A DNA stretch of 32,440 nucleotides from a virus. Below the pieces are notes generated by a model, which saw only the letters and a list, made by a program, of their open reading frames with translations, was not told the DNA's origin and searched no databases. Location: the IMG/VR virus record IMGVR_UViG_3300006033_000076, positions 1-32,440 of that record. One strand, written 5' to 3'. The position numbers and the translations under genes were made by a program. Positions 24,332 to 31,357 of the stretch are shown here, in pieces. How positions within the stretch are numbered: position 1 is the first letter of the stretch; every line of letters begins with the position of its first letter.

Positions 24332-25345
24332 TTGAAAATTGCGATATACACCATTGCTAAAAACGAAACCAGCAATGTAGTTAGTTGGCATAACAGCAAT
24401 CGTGACGCTGACTACCACCTAGTTTGTGATACGGGGTCTACCGATAACACTGTGGATGCGCTTCGTGCTGCTGGGATCACCGTTGTCCCAATCACGGTTG
24501 ATCCGTGGAGGTTTGACGTTGCTCGCGGATGTGCTCTGAATCTGCTCCCTGCGGACATTGACATCTGCATCTGGCAGGATCTTGATGAACAGCTCCTCCC
24601 AGACTGGCGAGAAAATCTCGTTCGACATTGGACTCCCGAAACAACAACAGCCTTCCACCGATACAAAAATAACGACAACCCTTGGCAGTGGCACAGTAAG
24701 ATCCATGCCCGCCATGGCTGTACGTGGACTGGAATCGTCCACGAAACGCTATCGTGGCACATTCCTCAACACACGATCTGGCTACATGACGTGTGGCTCC
24801 GTGAATTTCAAGATGTGACAAAAGATCGCTCAAAGTACCTCCAAATGCTGGTGCAGAAGGTTGCTGAGGGAGATCGTGACTGGAAAACGTACTACTTTCT
24901 TGCGAACGAGTACCAATCCACCGACTTCAACAAATCGGTCCAATATCGGGAGCAGAGCTTCGATCTCTGCATGGACGGTCCAATCGCGAAGAGCTACATC
25001 GCACGCACATTGGCAGTGCAGTATGGGACTTGGGGCCAAGATGCTCTAGCTGAGCGTTGGTTTCAAACCAGCATTTCAATTTCAAATGAACGTGAGTCGT
25101 GGTACCACCGAGCGATGTTTTACAAACGCCGTGAGCAGTGGGACTTTTGTTTACTTGCTGTCATTCGGTGCACAGAAGTGACAGCACAGCGCGACGGGTA
25201 TACGTTCGATCCCGATGCTTGGTCGCCCAAGTTGTATGAGTGTGGAATCGAAGCAGCGACTGCAACGGGGATGTTGCACCATATTCCAAGATTTCAAACC
25301 GAGATCGATAAACTGTTCATCGAGTCTCGAGGAGTGGCAGCATGA
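24332..25345 (+). CDS. GT2-family glycosyltransferase with helical repeat tail
   Basis: A 337-residue enzyme. The N-terminal half is a GT-A fold: IAIYTIAKNET, VCDTGSTDNTVDAL (nucleotide-sugar site), WRFDVARGCAL and the metal-binding DxD within IWQDLDEQLLPDW. A pair of histidine-containing segments (HARHGCTWTGIVHETL) follows. The C-terminal half is TPR-like (YYFLANEYQSTDFNKSVQY, LAERWFQTSISISNE, WYHRAMFYKRREQWDF). Such enzymes move sugars onto glycans or proteins. GGAG at 24322-24325 suits TTG 24332 (six-base gap) better than GTG 24329 (three bases), so TTG is chosen. The stop overlaps the start of the next, related gene. Confidence 0.86.
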   Translation: MKIAIYTIAKNETSNVVSWHNSNRDADYHLVCDTGSTDNTVDALRAAGITVVPITVDPWRFDVARGCALNLLPADIDICIWQDLDEQLLPDWRENLVRHWTPETTTAFHRYKNNDNPWQWHSKIHARHGCTWTGIVHETLSWHIPQHTIWLHDVWLREFQDVTKDRSKYLQMLVQKVAEGDRDWKTYYFLANEYQSTDFNKSVQYREQSFDLCMDGPIAKSYIARTLAVQYGTWGQDALAERWFQTSISISNERESWYHRAMFYKRREQWDFCLLAVIRCTEVTAQRDGYTFDPDAWSPKLYECGIEAATATGMLHHIPRFQTEIDKLFIESRGVAA

Positions 25346-26454
25346 CCAAACAATTGAAGACGTGCGTCTACGCAATTGCGTTGAATGAAATCAAACACGT
25401 TGATGCGTTCATACAATCCTGTAGTGGGGCTGACTTGGTGCTTGTGTGTGACACAGGCTCAACAGACGGGACACCTGAGCGGTTGCGAGAGCTTGGAGCG
25501 ACCGTATGGGATATCACTCAACGCCCCTGGCGTTTCGATGTTCCTCGAAACACCGCACTCAGCTTGATTCCTGAATGGGTTGATGTTTGCCTGAGCATTG
25601 ACCTCGATGAACACCTCCAACCCGGCTGGGTGGAGGCACTCAACGCTGCATGGGTTGCATCAGATGGCAAACAGACTCGTTTCGCGTATGATTACATCTG
25701 GAGCTGGATGAGCGATGGGGTTACCCCTGACGTGCGGTTCAACACCGACAAAATTCATCATCGTCGTGGTTATCGGTGGCGCCACCCATGCCACGAAACT
25801 TTGTACTGGGAGGGGGATGGCCCAGAGCGCTCTGGTTTGGTCGATGGGTTGGTGTTGCACCACCGTCCCGATCCAACGAAAAGTCGGAGTCAGTATCTCC
25901 CACTGTTGAAAATGGCTGTCGATGAAGCACCAACCAATGATCGCATGGCTCACTACTATGCTCGCGAGTTGATGTTTCATGGGGAGTACCCCACTGCAAT
26001 ACGTGAGTTTGAACGTCATCTGGCGCTGCCAACATCAACCTGGCGCGAGGAACGATGTGCTAGCATGCGCTACCTGGCGAAGTGCCATACGGCACTGGAA
26101 CGCAACGCTGATGCGATTGGTTGGGCCCATCGTGCAGTGTTGGAGTGGTCAGCTGGGCGCGAACCTTGGCTTGATCTGGCTCTGACAGCGTACCGCAGTA
26201 GTGAATACGCCACAGGTTTTTGGGCGGTTCAGCAGTTGTTGGCGATCACCACTCGAACAACCAGCTACATGGGAAATGGAGCATGTTGGGGAGCGGAACC
26301 ATATGACATTGGAGCGATCTGTGCATACCACCTTGGGTTATATGGCAAGGCAGTTGAGTGGGGGACTACCGCGTGCGAACTATCGAATGATGAACGGATG
26401 CGGAACAACCTCACCTTCTACAAACTGTTGGTTGAGCAGTCATCTGATAAATAG
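25342..26454 (+). CDS. GT2-family glycosyltransferase, paralogue of the preceding gene
   Basis: A 370-residue enzyme with the same layout as its neighbour: CVYAIALNEIKHVDAFI, VCDTGSTDGTPERL, RPWRFDVPRNTAL, a DxD in SIDLDEHLQPGW, HHRRGYRWRHPCHETL, then TPR-like helices (MAHYYARELMFHGEYPTAIR, CASMRYLAKCHTALERN, AVEWGTTACELSNDE). The pair overlaps by four bases (ATGA), a sign of coupled translation, and probably arose by duplication. With virion surface genes just upstream, the pair may glycosylate a virion protein; changing host surface glycans is the alternative. Its stop codon overlaps a late promoter for the lysis genes. Confidence 0.88.
   Translation: MTKQLKTCVYAIALNEIKHVDAFIQSCSGADLVLVCDTGSTDGTPERLRELGATVWDITQRPWRFDVPRNTALSLIPEWVDVCLSIDLDEHLQPGWVEALNAAWVASDGKQTRFAYDYIWSWMSDGVTPDVRFNTDKIHHRRGYRWRHPCHETLYWEGDGPERSGLVDGLVLHHRPDPTKSRSQYLPLLKMAVDEAPTNDRMAHYYARELMFHGEYPTAIREFERHLALPTSTWREERCASMRYLAKCHTALERNADAIGWAHRAVLEWSAGREPWLDLALTAYRSSEYATGFWAVQQLLAITTRTTSYMGNGACWGAEPYDIGAICAYHLGLYGKAVEWGTTACELSNDERMRNNLTFYKLLVEQSSDK
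26446..26453 (+). promoter_or_regulatory. T4-like late promoter GATAAATA before the spanin genes
   Basis: It overlaps the stop of the second glycosyltransferase and lies 24 bases before ATG 26478, which favours that ATG over the GTG at 26469. Confidence 0.76.
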
Positions 26455-26477
26455 GTGCACAATCTGAAGTGTGTGGT

Positions 26478-26927
26478 ATGCTAGACCTACTCTCGCTGAT
26501 CAAAAATCGAGCATTCTGGGTGCTGATGCTCATCTTGGCATCAGCAGTTGGAACTGGCTACTATGTGTTGACAGATTCAGCGCGTCAGCTCCAACAACGG
26601 AACGCCGAACTTGCTGTCGCGCTTGCAGACTGTCAACAACGCGCGCAAGCAGCCGATGCTCAGTACACACTTAATGTGGCAACATATGAGACTGCGATTG
26701 CAAACCAGGCGGCCAAAATTGCCGAATGGCGTGCAGCAGCGGATGGGCAACAACAACGAGTTGCTGAGGCCACTCGTCAACTATCCAAACTTCGTGCAGA
26801 ACGAGAACAGCTAATCAAGCGACTCCGTGACACACCTGTCGACAAACTCGGGTGCGAAGCAAGCATTGGGTTGCTTGTGCAGTCGGCTCCGTCACTTGGT
26901 TGGAAAGTTGTGGAGAAGTCACCATGA
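26478..26927 (+). CDS. Inner-membrane spanin (Rz-like)
   Basis: A 149-residue protein with one N-terminal membrane anchor (AFWVLMLILASAVGTGYYVL, about residues 11-30) followed by a long periplasmic coiled coil rich in Gln, Ala and Arg (RQLQQRNAELAVALADCQQR to ATRQLSKLRAEREQLIKRL). That is the architecture of Rz i-spanins, which link to an outer-membrane lipoprotein and fuse the two membranes at the end of lysis. Its stop overlaps the start of a lipoprotein gene (ATGA), the usual Rz/Rz1 neighbour relation. No endolysin is recognised nearby. Confidence 0.82.
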   Translation: MLDLLSLIKNRAFWVLMLILASAVGTGYYVLTDSARQLQQRNAELAVALADCQQRAQAADAQYTLNVATYETAIANQAAKIAEWRAAADGQQQRVAEATRQLSKLRAEREQLIKRLRDTPVDKLGCEASIGLLVQSAPSLGWKVVEKSP

Positions 26928-27223
26928 AAAACGCTCTTGTTGTTCTATGCGCATTTGGTCTTGTTGGATGTGCGCATAATCCCACACCACCTCAGCCATG
27001 CCCTCCCCCAACTGTGAAAATTGTTGAGGTTGAGGTTCCTGTTCCGGTGTATCCATCTGTTGTGGTGCCAACTCGACCAACTCTCGCCATCGATGAAATC
27101 ACAGACACGTCAAAACCTGGGGTTGTTGCAAATGCTTACCGAATCACCGTTGCTCAGCTTCGTGAGTATGCGATAGAATTGGAAACATTGTTGAAATCGG
27201 TCAACAATCCCGAACCAAAATGA
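26924..27223 (+). CDS. Outer-membrane lipoprotein spanin (Rz1-like)
   Basis: A 99-residue lipoprotein. The signal peptide MKNALVVLCAFGLVGC ends in a lipobox (LVGC), so the mature chain starts at Cys16 with a lipid anchor. The next part is proline-rich (NPTPPQPCPPPTVKIVEVEV, PVPVYPSVVVPTRPTL), as in o-spanins, and the end is helical. The start overlaps the stop of the i-spanin gene by four bases, and the pair is arranged in tandem rather than embedded. The frame is open further upstream but only this ATG gives a signal peptide. The end overlaps the next gene's longest frame. Confidence 0.83.
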   Translation: MKNALVVLCAFGLVGCAHNPTPPQPCPPPTVKIVEVEVPVPVYPSVVVPTRPTLAIDEITDTSKPGVVANAYRITVAQLREYAIELETLLKSVNNPEPK

Positions 27224-27237
27224 AAGTAGAGGACGTC

Positions 27238-27537
27238 ATGGCTGAAGGTCATATGAGCAATTTCTTGACAGGTATTGCTGCCGGTGTGGCGGTTGGCATG
27301 GCTGGTCGGAAAAACCCAACAATTGCCAAATACGGATTGGTTGGAACAATCGCTGCAATCGCGGCGGCGGACCACCTCAAGCGGGTTCAGAACCGAATAG
27401 TGATTCGCGCAAAAGGATTTGACGACATGAATCGAGCTTGGGCAGAAGTAACCGACATGGTGTCCAAAGGGTACAAGCTCACGGGCCACAAGGTGATCAA
27501 TCAGTACACCAAAGAGTGGTACTTCGATCCGAAGTGA
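27238..27537 (+). CDS. Small membrane protein, holin candidate
   Basis: A 99-residue protein with two hydrophobic stretches (FLTGIAAGVAVGMAG and YGLVGTIAAIAAADHL) separated by a short basic turn (RKNPTIAK), then a soluble C-terminal part (KGYKLTGHKVINQYTKEWYF). Position after the spanins makes a holin possible, but the hydrophobic parts are short and Gly/Ala-rich and the soluble tail is large for a holin. The start is uncertain: ATG 27220 overlaps the o-spanin stop (ATGA), while ATG 27238 has GAGG five bases upstream and is preferred. Confidence 0.6.
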   Translation: MAEGHMSNFLTGIAAGVAVGMAGRKNPTIAKYGLVGTIAAIAAADHLKRVQNRIVIRAKGFDDMNRAWAEVTDMVSKGYKLTGHKVINQYTKEWYFDPK

Positions 27538-27542
27538 ACAGG

Positions 27543-27565
27543 AGAGCGCTGCAATGGCGCTCTTT
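27543..27565 (+). terminator. Weak terminator-like hairpin after the lysis genes
   Basis: AGAGCGC at 27543-27549 pairs with GCGCTCT at 27557-27563 around a seven-base loop and is followed by TT then CC. The T tract is short, so termination would be partial. Confidence 0.5.
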
Positions 27566-27594
27566 CCACTTGATCAGACGGCTGTATTGTCGTA

Positions 27595-27621
27595 TGCTGC
27601 TCCCACACTCTAGGAGCAGCA
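27595..27621 (+). promoter_or_regulatory. Hairpin that hides the ribosome site of the ygiC-like gene
   Basis: TGCTGCTCC at 27595-27603 is perfectly complementary to GGAGCAGCA at 27613-27621 around a nine-base loop. The right arm contains the GGAG Shine-Dalgarno motif of the TTG start at 27623. Without a T tract it is not a terminator. Blocking of ribosome binding is expected when the stem forms; what would open it is unknown. Confidence 0.65.
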
Positions 27622-27622
27622 C

Positions 27623-28846
27623 TTGGAACGTATTTCCGTAACCCCCCGTCCCGACTGGCAACACAAACTTGAATTGGTCGGCATCGACTTCCACTCAATC
27701 TCTCCTGAGGGGGATGACATGCGTGGAGTCGATCCGTCGAAGTTCTTCTATTGGCGCGAAGATGTTGCGTACAAATTCACCGAAGCTGAGATTGAGCGAA
27801 TTTGGGAAGCTACCAACCACGCTCACATCATTGCAATTGAGGCCGCAACTGACCTCATCAAGCGTGGTAACCTGGAGCGAATGGGGATCCCCACTGCTGT
27901 TATCCCACTGATTGAAGCCTCGTGGAATCGCCACGATCCAATGGTGTATGGGCGTTTTGACATGACGCTCGACCACACAGGACAGCCCAAGGTGTTGGAG
28001 TACAATGCAGATACTCCAACATCTCTTCCTGAATCCTCACTCGCACAGTGGTTCTGGAAGGAAGAGGTGCGCGAGCACGCAGATCAATTCAACTCGATTC
28101 ATGAGCGCTTGGTCCAACGTTGGACCGACGTTCGTGGGGGATCCGCTCAGTTGATTCACATGATGTGTTCATCCGATTCGATGGAAGACCTCGGTAATCT
28201 TCAATACATGACCGAGACTGCGCTGTTGGCAGGGTTCGAGACGAAGTTCGTTTGTGTTGGCGACATTGGGGTAACGGCTGATGGGCAGTTTGTCGACGCT
28301 GACGATGTCCCAATCCAAGCAATGTTCAAGCTGTACCCCTGGGAGTGGATCGCCGCGAGCGAGTATGGTGGGAACATCGCGACCTCAAAAACTGCGTACT
28401 TCGAACCAATCTGGAAGATGGTGCTGTCGAACAAAGCAATCCTCGCCGAAATGTGGGAGCGGTACCCAGGCCATCCAGTATTGCTCCCGACATATTACGA
28501 TGAAGGGTCAAAAATTGATGGGAACTACGTCAAGAAACCATATCTCTCACGAGAGGGGGCAAATGTTGCCATCCTCGATGCACGCGGCGTTCCGATCGCT
28601 CAAACTGGTGGCGAATACGATACGACAAAAGTGATCTGTCAGCAGTATTGCCCACTGCAGTCCTTTCCGGCCCCTGAAACAACCGGACATCTTGGTCCAC
28701 AAGAAAAAGTGTATCCAGTCATTGGGTCGTGGGTTGTTGGAACCAACAGCATGGATGGTGATGTGTCAGCTGGGATTGATATCCGCGAAGATGTGTCGCC
28801 AATCACAAAAGACACCTCATACTTTGTCCCACACTTTTTCATCTGA
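27623..28846 (+). CDS. Glutathionylspermidine-synthase-like ATP-grasp ligase (YgiC-like)
   Basis: A 407-residue protein of the YgiC/YjfC/GspS-C family. Key blocks are FYWREDVAYKFTEAEIERIW, GRFDMTLDHTGQPKVLEYNA followed by DTPTSLPES, WFWKEE, DQFNSIHERLV, KMVLSNKAILAEMWERYPGH, VKKPYLSREGANV (ATP-grasp loop) and GIDIREDVSPITKDTSYFVP. The family has an ATP-grasp fold and forms peptide-like bonds; true GspS joins glutathione to spermidine, but for YgiC-type proteins the substrate is not settled. The length is close to E. coli YgiC. The start is TTG with AGGAG six bases upstream, hidden in a hairpin. A YgiB-like lipoprotein gene follows by six bases, as ygiB and ygiC are adjacent in E. coli. Confidence 0.9.
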   Translation: MERISVTPRPDWQHKLELVGIDFHSISPEGDDMRGVDPSKFFYWREDVAYKFTEAEIERIWEATNHAHIIAIEAATDLIKRGNLERMGIPTAVIPLIEASWNRHDPMVYGRFDMTLDHTGQPKVLEYNADTPTSLPESSLAQWFWKEEVREHADQFNSIHERLVQRWTDVRGGSAQLIHMMCSSDSMEDLGNLQYMTETALLAGFETKFVCVGDIGVTADGQFVDADDVPIQAMFKLYPWEWIAASEYGGNIATSKTAYFEPIWKMVLSNKAILAEMWERYPGHPVLLPTYYDEGSKIDGNYVKKPYLSREGANVAILDARGVPIAQTGGEYDTTKVICQQYCPLQSFPAPETTGHLGPQEKVYPVIGSWVVGTNSMDGDVSAGIDIREDVSPITKDTSYFVPHFFI

Positions 28847-28852
28847 TCTACC

Positions 28853-29320
28853 ATGAAGTACTCAGCAATCCCCACTCGCAGCGCGATTGTTGCAGCAGCT
28901 GCTGCTCTCTGCGTTGGCTGTGTCGACAACACTCCTGATTTCTACACAGAACAACAAGTTCGACCAATCCAGCGTGGTGAGTACCGCTCGATGGACGATT
29001 GCCGCAAAGACTGGCATGATTCCCTCTGCGAGCGACCACCAGCTGGCGCGAGTGGACATGCCCACCCTGTTGTTGGACCATACTTCTTCAACTCTGGATC
29101 AGCTTCGCACGTGATCACCCCTGCTGGCACCGTCCAGCCGTTCACTCACAATGTTGCCAATGCTGCAAACACGACAACTGCCTCTCGTACGGTAGCCTCT
29201 GTGTACAACACTCCTGGAAACTACTCTGCTGGCCAGTCACGGTTTGCAGCCACTCGAGCAGCTGCTGTATCTCGTGGTGGGATGGCGTCGTCGCGTGGTG
29301 GCTCGTCATCTGGTGGGTGA
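28853..29320 (+). CDS. YgiB-like (DUF1190) lipoprotein
   Basis: A 155-residue lipoprotein. The signal sequence ends AAALCVGC (lipobox, Cys23). Similarity to E. coli YgiB is seen in the paired short segments YRSMDDCRKDWHDSLCE (YgiB has YATREDCVAEFGEGQCQ), the HPVVGPYFF block and the Ser/Gly/Arg-rich end (VSRGGMASSRGG). The rest is low-complexity Thr/Ala/Ser. YgiB-type proteins are envelope proteins of unknown function found next to YgiC-type ligases. Here the order is ligase then lipoprotein, six bases apart, on one transcript. Confidence 0.78.
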   Translation: MKYSAIPTRSAIVAAAAALCVGCVDNTPDFYTEQQVRPIQRGEYRSMDDCRKDWHDSLCERPPAGASGHAHPVVGPYFFNSGSASHVITPAGTVQPFTHNVANAANTTTASRTVASVYNTPGNYSAGQSRFAATRAAAVSRGGMASSRGGSSSGG

Positions 29321-29357
29321 TGTGGAGCAGTCCACGTCAAGTTGTTGCTAGTTACGG

Positions 29358-29385
29358 TTGATGATTTGCATTTCTCGGCTATAAT
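29358..29385 (+). promoter_or_regulatory. Sigma70-like promoter of the YqeY-like gene and tRNA island
   Basis: TTGATG at 29358-29363 and a perfect TATAAT at 29380-29385 are 16 bases apart. The transcript would start near 29392, about 20 bases before ATG 29412, with GGAG in the leader. Confidence 0.75.
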
Positions 29386-29411
29386 TAGCGCATTGTCCAC
29401 CGGAGAACCGC

Positions 29412-29855
29412 ATGTCCATCTACGAAAAAATCAAAGCCGACACACTGGCGGCACGACTCGCAAATCGTGTGAGTCCGAACCCTGTCTTGGTTGATCTCTT
29501 GGTTACACTGAAGAGTGACCTCGACATGATCGCCAAGACAACAAACGCCGCCCCAACCGACGAGAGTTGCGTTGCAACGATCCGCAAATTCTTGAAAGGG
29601 AACCAACTGGTGTTGAACGCTGCTCCAGATAATGCTCGGGGGTTGGCTGAAAAGTCGATCCTGGAGGGGTATCTCCCCACACAGTTGACGGAAGCGGAGT
29701 TGGAGGCGATCCTCGATGGGTACGCCAAGGACATGGGGAGCCCACTGAAGGTGGGTGCACTGTTGGGCAAGCTCGCTGGTGAACACGCGTCACGCTACGA
29801 CGGCAAGTTGGCGTCGCAAGTTGCGAATCGGATCATTCAAGCGCGGGCTGCCTAA
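29412..29855 (+). CDS. GatB/YqeY-domain protein
   Basis: A 147-residue protein of the YqeY family. The best part is the C-terminal half: EKSILEGYLPTQLTEAELEA, GSPLKVGALLGKLAGEHASR and YDGKLASQVANRII, which match the tail domain shared by YqeY and the GatB subunit of tRNA-dependent amidotransferase. In GatB this domain grips the tRNA; in YqeY it is free-standing with unknown role. The N-terminal helices are less conserved. The gene has a sigma70-type promoter and a GGAG ribosome site, and is followed 10 bases later by a tRNA gene, a CCA-adding enzyme and tRNA-Gln, so a tRNA-related role is likely. Confidence 0.88.
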   Translation: MSIYEKIKADTLAARLANRVSPNPVLVDLLVTLKSDLDMIAKTTNAAPTDESCVATIRKFLKGNQLVLNAAPDNARGLAEKSILEGYLPTQLTEAELEAILDGYAKDMGSPLKVGALLGKLAGEHASRYDGKLASQVANRIIQARAA

Positions 29856-29865
29856 ATAGCATCCT

Positions 29866-29952
29866 GGGAGATTGGTGAAATTGGTAGACACACCACGTTT
29901 AGGTCGTGACGCACGCAAGTGCATGCGAGTTCGAGTCTCGCATCTCCCACCA
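29866..29952 (+). tRNA. tRNA-Leu (anticodon UAG)
   Basis: An 87-base class II tRNA. Acceptor GGGAGAT pairs with ATCTCCC; the anticodon loop TTTAGGT gives TAG at 29900-29902; a long variable arm GCAC-GCAA-GTGC is present, as in leucine tRNAs; the T arm is GCGAG-TTCGAGT-CTCGC; the terminal CCA is encoded. The outer pair of the anticodon stem appears mismatched (C-A). UAG reads CUN leucine codons. Confidence 0.95.
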
Positions 29953-29977
29953 CAAACACAACTGTAGGTATTTCATC

Positions 29978-31018
29978 ATGTACATAATGCAGACGTTTCT
30001 CGTTGGTGGTGCTGTTCGTGACAGACTGCTGAACCGCCCCAGCAATGACAACGACTATGTTGTTGTTGGTTCCACAGTTGATGAAATGCTTCGACTTGGA
30101 TTCACCCAAGTTGGGGACCACTTCCCAGTATTCCTTCACCCCAAAACAGGCGAAGAATACGCGCTTGCACGAACTGAGCGGAAAGTTGCTCCTGGACACA
30201 CTGGATTTGAGGTGTTGTTTGATCCTTCAGTCACGCTTGACGAGGACCTGTCGCGTCGAGATTTCACGATCAACGCAATGGCGTATGAGGAGTCCACCAA
30301 CACGCTGTTCGACCCATTTGGTGGTCAACAAGACTTGGAGGCAAAAGTCATCCGCCACGTTGGTGATGCGTTTGGTGATGATCCGCTCCGTGTTCTCCGT
30401 GCGCTCCGATTCGCATCCAGGTTTGAATTCCAGATCCACCACACCACATCCGCGCTGATCAAGCAGGTTGCTCCATCCCTCGTTGAGTTGTCGCCCCAGC
30501 GTGTTGTGAATGAACTCATACTTGGGGCACTTCAAGCAGCTGCTCCGCACCACTACGTGGAGTTGTTGTCGCGATACAACGTCCATCGCTACATGCCTCC
30601 CGAACTTCGGGGATTCTTGATCCCAACTGTGGGAAAGCTATTGGTGCAGCAGCACAGCAACCCCTTATGGGTGTTGGCACAAGTGATTGACCCTGAACGC
30701 GTCAAGTATTCTGCGGTGCCTCGTAACCTTGCATCGATTGTGAAGCAAGTTTGGGCCATAGCACGATGGGATCGTCGGGATCCGTACGACACTGTGGATG
30801 TTGTGACGCATCTGGGGTTACACAAACACGCTCATTTGGTTGATTCGGATGCTGCTCAGTTCGCGATCGCGGCCGACAAACGTGCTTTGTTGGGGTACGG
30901 AACAATCTGTCGTGACATTGAGATCCCCCGATCTCCTGATATTGGGGCCGCAATTCGAGCACTTCGAGTTGAGAGAGTGTCTGATGTGATGCAAAGAATC
31001 GGTGTGTTGGAAGCATAA
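29978..31018 (+). CDS. cca: CCA-adding tRNA nucleotidyltransferase
   Basis: A 346-residue class II nucleotidyltransferase close in its first 230 residues to bacterial Cca. The visible motifs are LVGGAVRD at residues 8-15, the metal-binding pair DND (Asp24 and Asp26), VVVGSTVDEML, EYALARTERK, LSRRDFTINAMAY, DPLRVLRALRFASRF and ELSPQRVVNEL. The C-terminal HD phosphohydrolase domain of E. coli Cca (HDLGKG) is absent and the protein is about 65 residues shorter. It adds or restores the 3' CCA of tRNAs. Both phage tRNAs already encode CCA, so repair is the likely need. ATG 29978 has AGG nine bases upstream; ATG 29987 (MQTFLVGG) is an alternative. Frames from 29906 overlap the tRNA and are not used. 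Confidence 0.95.
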   Translation: MYIMQTFLVGGAVRDRLLNRPSNDNDYVVVGSTVDEMLRLGFTQVGDHFPVFLHPKTGEEYALARTERKVAPGHTGFEVLFDPSVTLDEDLSRRDFTINAMAYEESTNTLFDPFGGQQDLEAKVIRHVGDAFGDDPLRVLRALRFASRFEFQIHHTTSALIKQVAPSLVELSPQRVVNELILGALQAAAPHHYVELLSRYNVHRYMPPELRGFLIPTVGKLLVQQHSNPLWVLAQVIDPERVKYSAVPRNLASIVKQVWAIARWDRRDPYDTVDVVTHLGLHKHAHLVDSDAAQFAIAADKRALLGYGTICRDIEIPRSPDIGAAIRALRVERVSDVMQRIGVLEA

Positions 31019-31023
31019 TCGAG

Positions 31024-31053
31024 TTGCCTCACACAATCAGACGCATATATAAT
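31024..31053 (+). promoter_or_regulatory. Sigma70-like promoter of tRNA-Gln
   Basis: TTGCCT at 31024-31029 and a perfect TATAAT at 31048-31053 are 18 bases apart, ending 11 bases before the mature tRNA 5' end. It would also drive the structured RNA downstream. Confidence 0.65.
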
Positions 31054-31064
31054 TGTTTGCATGC

Positions 31065-31140
31065 AGGGGTGTAGCTTAGTTGGTAGAGCACCAGATTTTG
31101 ATTCTGGGTGTCGGTGGTTCGATTCCATCCACCCCTGCCA
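31065..31140 (+). tRNA. tRNA-Gln (anticodon UUG)
   Basis: A 76-base tRNA. Acceptor AGGGGTG pairs with CACCCCT, discriminator G, encoded CCA. The anticodon stem CCAGA/TCTGG closes TTTTGAT with TTG at 31098-31100. The T arm is GGTGG-TTCGATT-CCATC. UUG reads glutamine CAA and CAG. Confidence 0.95.
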
Positions 31141-31299
31141 TAGAACGTGTGAAGACCACAACAGTCAGTGGACTGTTGAAAACTGCAAGTGTCCTGGTCG
31201 GAATCCTTGCTCGAATGGGCAACCGACCTTGATCAGCGGCGACTCCGCGGAAGCAGGCCCCTTGAAATAATCGTCCCCAATTGGTCTCCACGAGAGACC

Positions 31300-31346
31300 T
31301 GTTGGGAGAGTGAGCTACGAGTGTGAATCAGCTCACTCTCCCAACA
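31300..31346 (+). repeat. Perfect 17-pair inverted repeat
   Basis: TGTTGGGAGAGTGAGCT at 31300-31316 pairs exactly with AGCTCACTCTCCCAACA at 31330-31346 around a 13-base loop. Neither strand has a T tract after it, so it is not a plain terminator. It is the strongest hairpin in the window. Confidence 0.9.
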
Positions 31347-31357
31347 ATAGGGTCAGA

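Noticed and set aside
29852-29858. CTAAATA just before tRNA-Leu as a late promoter.
   Set aside because: Poor match, and only seven bases from the mature tRNA end; the sigma70-type promoter at 29358 explains expression.
29906-29977. Upstream extension of the CCA-adding enzyme frame.
   Set aside because: It runs through the tRNA-Leu gene; the family begins at the MxxFLVGGAVRD block.
31061-31291. Short open frames on both strands across tRNA-Gln and the following region.
   Set aside because: They overlap the tRNA, have no ribosome sites and resemble no protein.
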